Assembly: GCA_017405115.1 (NCBI GenBank) | Contig: JAFRBA010000060.1 | Location: forward strand, 1 to 47,073 | Direction of reading: 5' to 3' | Length of the DNA stretch: 47,073 nt | From: Kiritimatiellia bacterium | GTDB lineage: Bacteria; Verrucomicrobiota; Kiritimatiellia; RFP12; UBA1067 | Part shown: positions 41,089-47,073 of the stretch, piece by piece | Position numbering within the stretch: the stretch's first letter is position 1 | Layout: every line of letters starts with the position of its first letter | Position numbers and translations under genes: made by a program | Notes under the pieces: model-generated | What the model was told of the DNA's origin: nothing | Seen by the model: only the letters and a program-made list of their open reading frames with translations | The model's database searches: none

Positions 41089-42948
41089 ATGGCGGTGAAG
41101 AATCTAACGGCGGACGAGCTCCGCGACAAGTACCTCAAGTTTTTCGAGACGAAGGGGCACGCGGTCATACAGGGCGCGTCGGTCATACCTGAGAACGACC
41201 CGACGGTGCTGTTCACCACGGCGGGCATGCATCCGCTGGTGCCGTACCTGATGGGGCAGATGCCGCATCCGGCGGGGACGCGCCTCACGGACGTCCAGAA
41301 GTGCGTGCGCACCGGCGACATCGACGAGGTGGGCGACTCGGCGCACCTCACGTTCTTCGAGATGCTCGGCAACTGGTCGCTCAACGACTACTTCAAGAAG
41401 GAGGCGATCTCCTGGTCGTTCGAGTTCCTCACTGAGCACCTCGGCTTCAGCCCCGAGCAGCTCAACGTCACGGTCTTCCGCGGCGAGGGCAAGGAGGGCG
41501 AAGAGGGCTACATACCGGCCGACGAGGAGGCCGTGGCGATCTGGAAGTCGGTGGGCATCCCCGATGAGCGCATCTTCCGTCTGCCGCGCGAGGACAACTG
41601 GTGGGGCCCCGCGGGAACGACCGGCCCGTGCGGACCCGACACGGAGATGTTCATCGACACCGGCAAGGAGAAGTGCGGCCCCGACTGCCGCCCCGGCTGC
41701 CACTGCGGGAAGTACATCGAGATATGGAACGACGTCTTCATGCAGTACAACAAGAACGAGGAGGGCAAGTTCGTTCCGCTCGGCCGCCACAACGTGGACA
41801 CCGGCATGGGCGTCGAGCGCACGGTGTGCATGCTCAGCGGCGCGCCTACCGTCTACGACACCGAGATATTCGCGCCGATAATGGCGAAGATAGAGGAGCT
41901 TTCGGGTTCCGCAGGCAAGAGTTCGGGGGCGCCGGAGTCCCCGTCCATTCCGGCCGACGAGGCTCTTCGCGCGCGCCGCATCGTCGCGGACCACATGCGC
42001 ACGGCGACGTTCATCCTCTGCGACCCGAAGGGGGGCGTGAAGCCCGGCAACATCGGCGCGAACTACGTGCTCAGGCGCCTCATCCGCCGCGCCGTGCGCT
42101 ACGCCCGCATGCTCGGCATAGGGGAGGGCTTCACCGTGAAGCTCGCCGAGGTGATATGCGAGAAGTACGGCCACGTCTACCCGGAACTGAAGGCCAACCT
42201 GGAGCAGTGCCGGCTCGACCTGGAGGCGGAGGAGAAGCGCTTCAACGCCACGCTGGACAAGGGCGAGGCCATGTACAGGAAGGTCTCCGAGCAGCTCAGG
42301 CTGCACAGCCAGTCGCAGATAAGCGGCAAGACGGCGTTCAAGCTGTACGACACGTTCGGCTTCCCGCTCGAGATGACCATGGAGATGGCGAAGAAGGACG
42401 GCCTGACCGTTGACGTGGACGGCTTCGACGAGGCGAACCGCAAGCACCAGGAGCTTTCGCGCACGACTAGCGCGGGCTCGTTCAAGGCGGGTCTGCAGGA
42501 CAACAGCGAGGTCGTGACGCGCATGCACACGGCGACGCATCTCCTGCACGCCGCGCTGCACAGGGTGCTTGGGCCCACGGCGAACCAGAAGGGCTCGAAC
42601 ATAACCGCCGAGCGCCTCCGCTTCGACTTCACGTGGCCGGAGAAGATGACCGACGCGCAGATCGCCGAGGTCGAGCGGCTCGTCAACGAGTGGATCGCGC
42701 AGGGCATCGACGTGACGAAGAAGGTGACGACGGTCGAGGAGGCCAAGAACGAGGGCGCGATGGCGCTTTTCGGCTCGAAGTACGGCGACCAGGTCTCGCT
42801 CTACTCGATCGGCGACGTGTCGAAGGAGATATGCTGCGGGCCGCACGTGGCGAACACCAGGGAGCTCGGCAGCTTCAAGATCGTCAAGGAGCAGTCCAGC
42901 TCGGCCGGCGTCCGGCGCATAAAGGCGGTTATTGGCAATCTGTCCTGA
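41089..42948 (+). CDS. alaS: Alanyl-tRNA synthetase lacking the C-Ala domain
   Basis: A 619-residue enzyme that charges tRNA-Ala. The class II catalytic core (residues 1-250; FFEMLGNWS, NWWGPAGTTGPCGPDTEMF), the tRNA-recognition helices and the editing domain are present. The editing-site zinc ligands His480, His484, Cys582 and His586 have exactly the spacing of the E. coli enzyme (564, 568, 666, 670). The protein ends 33 residues later, whereas typical bacterial AlaRS is about 875 residues and has a C-terminal DHHA1 (C-Ala) domain. No frame downstream resumes that domain, so this is a natural short form or an old loss, not a recent frameshift. The start is supported by an AAGGGAAG site and its own promoter. 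Confidence 0.95.
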   Translation: MAVKNLTADELRDKYLKFFETKGHAVIQGASVIPENDPTVLFTTAGMHPLVPYLMGQMPHPAGTRLTDVQKCVRTGDIDEVGDSAHLTFFEMLGNWSLNDYFKKEAISWSFEFLTEHLGFSPEQLNVTVFRGEGKEGEEGYIPADEEAVAIWKSVGIPDERIFRLPREDNWWGPAGTTGPCGPDTEMFIDTGKEKCGPDCRPGCHCGKYIEIWNDVFMQYNKNEEGKFVPLGRHNVDTGMGVERTVCMLSGAPTVYDTEIFAPIMAKIEELSGSAGKSSGAPESPSIPADEALRARRIVADHMRTATFILCDPKGGVKPGNIGANYVLRRLIRRAVRYARMLGIGEGFTVKLAEVICEKYGHVYPELKANLEQCRLDLEAEEKRFNATLDKGEAMYRKVSEQLRLHSQSQISGKTAFKLYDTFGFPLEMTMEMAKKDGLTVDVDGFDEANRKHQELSRTTSAGSFKAGLQDNSEVVTRMHTATHLLHAALHRVLGPTANQKGSNITAERLRFDFTWPEKMTDAQIAEVERLVNEWIAQGIDVTKKVTTVEEAKNEGAMALFGSKYGDQVSLYSIGDVSKEICCGPHVANTRELGSFKIVKEQSSSAGVRRIKAVIGNLS

Positions 42949-43128
42949 CGACGGGATCTGAGTGCGAATCGATGGTGTGCCACGTCATTGGCAAAAAGGG
43001 TCTGACACTTCCGTATATGTTTTGCTGTATATGCTTGACGGCGGGGAAAGCGATGAGACAGGCTGTGCAGCAAGTTGCGCGGCGGTTGGGATTTCGTCCG
43101 CACCGTAATCGCACTGCGGCGGATATGG

Positions 43129-43134
43129 TATAAT
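43129..43134 (+). promoter_or_regulatory. Orphan extended -10 pointing at the 3' end of the MATE gene
   Basis: GATATGG-TATAAT, identical in form to the alaS and thrH promoters, but no convincing gene follows on the plus strand. A transcript from about 43141 would run antisense to the MATE gene, whose stop is at 43206. The stretch 42949-43205 contains no other feature I can support. Confidence 0.55.
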
Positions 43135-43205
43135 GCGCAGCAGTGGGACAGAGCAAAAATATGCGCGCTACTGCGCCGTCCTTACTCCACCAACGGGGTC
43201 AGCCC

Positions 43206-44576
43206 CTATGACGTTATTGTTGTGGCTGATTGGCGAAAGTCGGTCTTTGTCCGGCGGGGGCGCCGCCGCGCCAGCCTGCGAGAAAGAAGTGCCGTCGAGA
43301 CGACGCCAGACAGGATCATAGTAGCCCAGTACGCGGGGACGGTAGGATGGATGAACCTCACTGCGAAGTAGGCGGGTATCCAAACTGCGAACGAGGTCGT
43401 CATCTGTATGCGGAAGGTCGCGGCGGTGTCGCCCAGTCCGCGAAGAGCGCCCTGAAGCACCAGCGTGCACATCTCGAACATCGACTTCGCGGCGACGACG
43501 GCGGCGAGCAGCGCGGCGGTTGCGAAGTATTCGCCCGTCTCGAATGCCGGCGCGTTCGGCAGGAACATGCGCATAAGCTCCGTCCTGAACAGCCAAAAAG
43601 CCAGCACGTACGCGGCCGCGACCACGGCGGTCGTGACGACGGCGGACGACACTATGCCGCGAATCTCGGCGCGGTCGTTGCGTCCGCTCGACCTTCCGAC
43701 AAGTATCTCCACTGCTGACGAGAGGCCCTGTATGCAGCCGTATGGAATGCCGTTTATTGCGAAGAGGGCGGTGGACGCCGCGACGGCCGCTGGAGAGCAT
43801 TCCGCAATCAAGGCCGTGAAGACGAAGAATCCGCCGATTTCGAGGACGGTGCGGAATCCGTTCGGCAGGCCGAGGCGGATTATCTCCAGGGTCTCGCCTG
43901 TGGAGAGGGAAGGCCTGAGCGACACGGCTCTCTGCCGGAAGAGCGGATGCCGCGCTATTGCGGCGGCGAGTATCAGGCACGGTACGAAGTGCGCCAATGT
44001 CTGGGCGATGCCTGCGCCCGCGATTCCGCCAGGAAGTCCCGCGAAGCCAGATATGAACACAGGGGCGATCGCCATGTTGACTGCAAAGCCAAGTATGGTG
44101 ACGGCGCCGACGAACGCCGTCTTCCCCTGTCCCGTGAAGAATCCGCCGAGAACCTGCGCAAGGATCGTGAACGCCGCGTTCAGCATTAGTATGTCGAAAT
44201 AGAGCGTCTCGGCGGCGAGCACTTCGGACGAGGTGTTGAAGGCGTCGAGCACCAGCCGGGCGACTGGCATCCCGAGCGCGAGCAGGGGCATGGTGAACAG
44301 CGTCAGCCACACCGACTGCACGAACGCCGCCATCGCGCCCCGTCCGTCGCCCGCGCCGTCGCGTCTTGCGAAGATTGTTCCGGCGTAGCCGAGCGTCGCG
44401 TTGAAGAAGGCCATGTACGCCACGGCCAGCATTGAGCCCGGCAGAGACGCATGGAGAGCAATCGTGGAATGGCGCGCGAGGAAGAACTGGGTGACCAGAG
44501 TGTTGGCTGCAAACGCAAGCTGCGCAAGCAGGAGCGGCGCGGCGGTGCGGAGGGTTGTTGTGAACATGCCGCCCAT
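43206..44576 (-). CDS. MATE-family efflux transporter
   Basis: A 456-residue inner-membrane exporter of the multidrug and toxin extrusion family, with about 12 predicted membrane segments in two homologous halves. Typical features are the N-terminal PLLLAQLAFAANTLVTQFFLA and GYAGTIFARRDG segments and the second half starting near PSLSTGETLEIIRLGLPNGFRTVLEIG. It starts one base after the stop of the upstream regulator and so is its operon partner. The substrate is unknown. A second in-frame ATG three codons in is also possible. Confidence 0.92.
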   Translation of the reverse strand: MGGMFTTTLRTAAPLLLAQLAFAANTLVTQFFLARHSTIALHASLPGSMLAVAYMAFFNATLGYAGTIFARRDGAGDGRGAMAAFVQSVWLTLFTMPLLALGMPVARLVLDAFNTSSEVLAAETLYFDILMLNAAFTILAQVLGGFFTGQGKTAFVGAVTILGFAVNMAIAPVFISGFAGLPGGIAGAGIAQTLAHFVPCLILAAAIARHPLFRQRAVSLRPSLSTGETLEIIRLGLPNGFRTVLEIGGFFVFTALIAECSPAAVAASTALFAINGIPYGCIQGLSSAVEILVGRSSGRNDRAEIRGIVSSAVVTTAVVAAAYVLAFWLFRTELMRMFLPNAPAFETGEYFATAALLAAVVAAKSMFEMCTLVLQGALRGLGDTAATFRIQMTTSFAVWIPAYFAVRFIHPTVPAYWATMILSGVVSTALLSRRLARRRPRRTKTDFRQSATTITS

Positions 44577-44577
44577 T

Positions 44578-45735
44578 CTACGGTCTGCCTGCCATCTTCT
44601 TGGCGCGCCATTCGCGCATGGTCATTCCAGTGCGGCTCCTGAAGAGGCGTTTTAGGTATATGTCGGAGTCCCAGCCGCAGAGGTTGGCGATAGGCGCTAT
44701 CGACTGCGAGGGACGCAAGAGGAGCTCCTTGACGTGTTCTATGCGGACGTCGGTTATTTCCTCGGTGATGCGCTTGCCGGTGGCGTTTTTGAATTCGATC
44801 TCCGCCTGCCGCTCAGATGTTCCGAACGACTTTACGACATCCGCCGCCTTTAGCCCGCCGCACGCTTCGCGGCGGATGAGGTCTAATGCGGATAGCACGC
44901 GCTCCGAATGTGCCGCGACGCGCCTTGTTGAAAGCCTGGTTGTTATGCCCAGGGGCGTGTAGAACTTCTTCTCGGGCTTGAGTTCCGGATCGTCCATGAG
45001 CCGCGCGAGAAGCCTCGTCGCGGTGCGTCCGGCGCCGGTGAAGTCCGGGCGGACGCTGGAGAGCGAAGGCCTCAGGTTGTCGCAGAATGCAGGTTCGTCG
45101 TCCACGCCGACCACGAAGACGTCCCCAGGGACGACTATGCCTTCCATCCGGCACGTATCGAGTATCGCGGCGGCGAAGTTGTCGTTCGCGGCGAAGATTC
45201 CGCATGGTTTGGGCAGTTTCGCGAGGAAGGGCCTAAGGCGCGAGGCGAAGTCCGCCTTGTTGCCGAATGTCCAGGAGTCGTTCATCACGCTGAACTGGCG
45301 CTTCATCTGCCGAAGACGTTCGCAGAACCGCTGTTCGCGCCGACGGCTCCATCCTACGCGGTGCGTCCAGCCTATGAATGCGAAGTGGCGGCATTCGGTC
45401 TTGGCGAGCTCCGCGACGGCGAGGTCTGCGATGCGGTCGGAATCGTTGGTGACGGTAAACGCCGCGGGGTCTTCAAGGTTCTTGTTGTCAGGGTCGATGT
45501 GTACGACGGGGATGGAGGCGTAGACGTCTGACTTCAGAGTAGACTTGCCTGAGCCTTCCAGAATGCAGCCGGAGGGATTCCAGTATTCTACAACATTCTC
45601 GATCGGCTCATCGATGCGACACAGCTCGATTTCCTCCACGTGCATGCCGAGCTGCGAGCACACTTCGCGTACGCCCGTGAGCATTGGCACGCGAGAGCCC
45701 GCATACAGATCGGTTATGAAAAGGATCGTCTTCAT
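44578..45735 (-). CDS. XylR-type regulator: sugar-binding domain plus AraC DNA-binding domain
   Basis: A 385-residue regulator. Residues 1-265 form a LacI/periplasmic-binding fold (TILFITDLYAGSRVPMLTGVREVC, GIFAANDNFAAAILDTC, DVFVVGVDDEPAFCDNLRPSLSSV). The C-terminal 100 residues are an AraC double helix-turn-helix (GLKAADVVKSFGTSERQAEIEF and IAPIANLCGWDSDIYLKRLFRSRTG). ATG 45735 is chosen over 45771 because the latter lies inside the promoter. It is co-transcribed with the MATE gene and divergent from the beta-helix gene at 45915, with a direct-repeat operator between them. It probably controls both. Confidence 0.9.
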   Translation of the reverse strand: MKTILFITDLYAGSRVPMLTGVREVCSQLGMHVEEIELCRIDEPIENVVEYWNPSGCILEGSGKSTLKSDVYASIPVVHIDPDNKNLEDPAAFTVTNDSDRIADLAVAELAKTECRHFAFIGWTHRVGWSRRREQRFCERLRQMKRQFSVMNDSWTFGNKADFASRLRPFLAKLPKPCGIFAANDNFAAAILDTCRMEGIVVPGDVFVVGVDDEPAFCDNLRPSLSSVRPDFTGAGRTATRLLARLMDDPELKPEKKFYTPLGITTRLSTRRVAAHSERVLSALDLIRREACGGLKAADVVKSFGTSERQAEIEFKNATGKRITEEITDVRIEHVKELLLRPSQSIAPIANLCGWDSDIYLKRLFRSRTGMTMREWRAKKMAGRP

Positions 45736-45761
45736 TGTCCAAGTTCGATTTTGCGTGTTGA

Positions 45762-45767
45762 ATTGTA
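45762..45767 (-). promoter_or_regulatory. -10 of the regulator-MATE operon
   Basis: On the minus strand CTATGA-TACAAT, a weaker version of the local extended -10, 26 nt before the ATG at 45735. Confidence 0.5.
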
Positions 45768-45796
45768 TCATAGTGCATCCGAACCGCGCAACAGGA

Positions 45797-45836
45797 AATT
45801 TCGGTTTTGGTTACAAAACAATTTCGGTTTTGGTTA
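45797..45836. promoter_or_regulatory. Candidate operator: two 17-bp direct repeats
   Basis: AATTTCGGTTTTGGTTA occurs at 45797-45813 and again, perfectly, at 45820-45836, 23 bp apart (about two helical turns). The second copy abuts the -35 position of the beta-helix gene promoter. This is the classic geometry of an AraC-type activator site, and the divergent gene encodes such a regulator. Confidence 0.75.
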
Positions 45837-45858
45837 GCGCATGGAGCGGCCAATTTGA

Positions 45859-45864
45859 TATAAT
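45859..45864 (+). promoter_or_regulatory. -10 of the beta-helix gene
   Basis: TTTGA-TATAAT, an extended -10 (TGA-TATAAT). The predicted start near 45871 leaves a 44-nt leader containing AAAGGAG before the ATG at 45915. There is no good -35, which fits a need for activator binding at the repeats upstream. Confidence 0.6.
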
Positions 45865-45914
45865 GCGTGTATCTTAAGGCAACTTGTCGACAAATCTCGC
45901 AAAGGAGACATGAA

Positions 45915-46940
45915 ATGAAGCAGATGTTCAACAATGGCATCGTCGCCGCGTTGTCGGCACTGGTCTCGTTCGTAGCTGTGGCCGCCGACTACTACGTTGC
46001 CTCCGACGGCACTTACGATGGTGCTCCCGACGGTGCAACGACATACACGGCAATAGACGACGCGATAAGTGCAGCGACTTCCGCTTCAGACAATATCTAC
46101 GTCGAGGCTGGAACATATTCGACGACTACGCAATGGGGCCCAAACCTGAAGGCTCGGCTTATTGGCATGGGCGCAACGCGAGATGATGTTGTCATCCAGT
46201 CCGCCGGCACGTACCGCACCCTGCGCATGGCGGCAGGGTCGTGGGTGGAGAACGTTACTATAGTCGGAGAAGGCACGTGGCAGGCCGACAAGGGCGGTGC
46301 CATCGAAATGTCCGGCGGCACTGTCACCAACTGCGTCGTACGCGACGGAACTGCGAAGGCAAATGGGAATGTCGCCGGCGGCAACCTGTATGTGAACAAC
46401 GACGCCGCGATCGTCACGGACTGCGAGATCCACGGCGGCTCGGCCACGAACCGCGGCGGCAACGTCTATCTCGACAAGGGCCTTGTCTGCAACTGCGTCA
46501 TCTACGGCGGCGTGAGCCCCAACAACATCGGCGGCAACATCTACCAGTATGGCGGCACGGTCTCCAACTGCGTCATCTACGGCGGCACGGCGAAGAACGA
46601 CGGCGGAAACGTCCGCATGAACGGCGCGGGCATCATCGTCGATTGCGTCATCTCCAATGGAACGGTCCTGGCAAACGAAAAGAAGGGCGCCAACGTCTAC
46701 ATGGACTCGACGGCGAAGATGTCGCGCTGCCGGCTTGTCGGCGGCGCGAACACGGCGGGCTACAACGGCGGCAGTCTCGCGCTCGGTTCCTCGTCGGCCC
46801 TCGCCGAGGACTGCCTCGTCGAGGGAAGCGCGTGCGGCGGCGTCCTCATGATCGGAACGGCCTACCTCTACAGCTCCACCGTCGTGAACAACGACAAGTA
46901 CGGCTGCTGGGCGTGGAGTGCCAACCAGAACTTCTACTAG
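45915..46940 (+). CDS. Secreted short beta-helix protein
   Basis: A 341-residue secreted protein. AAAGGAG and a signal peptide (residues 1-24, ending VAVAA) support ATG 45915. The mature part begins like pectate-lyase-superfamily helices (DYYVASDGTYDGAPDGATTYTAIDDAIS) and continues with regular turns of the form GGTVTNCVIYGGTAKN.GGN and related units. No lyase active site is recognisable. Unlike the two large surface proteins it lacks the GFLL-type C-terminus. The 28-bp element begins on the base after the stop codon. Regulated probably by the divergent XylR-type protein. Confidence 0.8.
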   Translation: MKQMFNNGIVAALSALVSFVAVAADYYVASDGTYDGAPDGATTYTAIDDAISAATSASDNIYVEAGTYSTTTQWGPNLKARLIGMGATRDDVVIQSAGTYRTLRMAAGSWVENVTIVGEGTWQADKGGAIEMSGGTVTNCVVRDGTAKANGNVAGGNLYVNNDAAIVTDCEIHGGSATNRGGNVYLDKGLVCNCVIYGGVSPNNIGGNIYQYGGTVSNCVIYGGTAKNDGGNVRMNGAGIIVDCVISNGTVLANEKKGANVYMDSTAKMSRCRLVGGANTAGYNGGSLALGSSSALAEDCLVEGSACGGVLMIGTAYLYSSTVVNNDKYGCWAWSANQNFY

Positions 46941-46968
46941 AACTTTCCCAACCCTGTAGGGTTATGCG
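46941..46968 (-). repeat. 28-bp element, copy B, in a 3' UTR
   Basis: AACTTTCCCAA, four bases (CCCT), then GTAGGGTTATGCG: the reverse complement of the element at 117-144 apart from the four central bases. It starts on the base after the beta-helix stop codon and lies before a terminator. In this copy AACCCT and AGGGTT can also form a small hairpin. Confidence 0.8.
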
Positions 46969-46979
46969 AAATTGATGCG

Positions 46980-47003
46980 AAAGCCGCCTTCCCGGCGGCT
47001 TTT
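46980..47003 (+). terminator. Rho-independent terminator of the beta-helix gene
   Basis: Arms AAAGCCGCC (46980-46988) and GGCGGCTTT (46994-47002) with a 5-nt loop, then further T. It ends the transcript of 45915-46940. From 47004 to the window end I see no feature. Confidence 0.85.
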
Positions 47004-47073
47004 CTGCTGCTTATCCTTTTCTGGCGTTTTTTGAGTGTCGATTCTGCCAGCGTCAGGCTTGCGAATTCCCTAG

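Noticed and set aside
42949..43128. Possible continuation of alaS (C-Ala domain) after a frameshift
   Set aside because: All three frames were read. None shows DHHA1-like sequence and stops are frequent.
43133..43321. Small 62-codon plus-strand frame after the orphan promoter
   Set aside because: Its ATG overlaps the -10 box, there is no ribosome binding site and it is antisense to the MATE gene.
1..47073. tRNA, rRNA, CRISPR array, transposase or integrase genes
   Set aside because: I looked for these and found no convincing instance. The palindromic elements have no transposase in the window.

Overview
The window is GC-rich (roughly 60-65% by eye), densely coding, and dominated by secreted carbohydrate-active enzymes, beta-helix surface proteins and AraC-type regulators. 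It has no SusC/SusD pair. DUF4838 proteins, GH106/GH78/GH127/GH2/GH20 enzymes, regulators with a sugar-binding domain fused to an AraC DNA-binding domain, and AT-rich '-10' boxes in a high-GC genome together suggest a gut-type member of the PVC superphylum, most likely Verrucomicrobiota class Kiritimatiellae. That assignment is inference; no rRNA or other taxonomic marker was used.

Layout. (1) 1-6050: a promoter, a large secreted beta-strand-repeat protein and two tandem paralogues of an unrecognised secreted family, translationally coupled. (2) 6025-6966, minus strand: an AraC regulator divergent from (3) 7073-23180, eight co-oriented genes with gaps of -4 to +37 nt, probably one 16-kb transcript: a signal-peptide-bearing arabinose/fucose isomerase homologue, GH106, a beta-helix surface protein, a putative glycosidase, a tyrosine-phosphatase/esterase fusion, GH78, GH20 and a DUF4838 protein. 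(4) 23244-24413, minus strand: a sugar-sensing AraC regulator divergent from (5) 24543-31096: two more DUF4838 proteins and a deleted beta-galactosidase-like pseudogene. (6) 31261-32682: a lower-GC AAA ATPase with palindromes in its promoter. (7) 32816-37044: GH127 and GH2 enzymes. (8) 37130-37558: a two-gene small-ORF module. (9) 37627-42948: an orphan ABC-2 permease, then thrH-nadA, ruvA and a short alaS. (10) 43206-45735, minus strand: a regulator-MATE operon divergent from (11) 45915-46940, a beta-helix protein ending in a clear terminator.

The rhamnosidases (GH106, GH78), GH127, GH2, GH20 and a possible deacylating esterase would together strip rhamnose, arabinose, galactose and amino sugars, with any acyl groups, from a complex glycan. 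A rhamnogalacturonan, arabinogalactan or host/bacterial glycan are candidates. Each block is headed by its own divergent regulator, and I can see repeat-type candidate operators between regulator and target in all three cases.

The most unusual signals are: palindromic repeats inserted in frame inside the isomerase and GH106 genes; a 28-bp element lying in the leader of the first gene and, in reverse complement, in the 3' UTR of the last gene; an ATGG-TATAAT-type extended -10 promoter that often leaves almost no leader before the start codon; an alanyl-tRNA synthetase lacking its C-terminal domain; and the phosphatase/esterase fusion.
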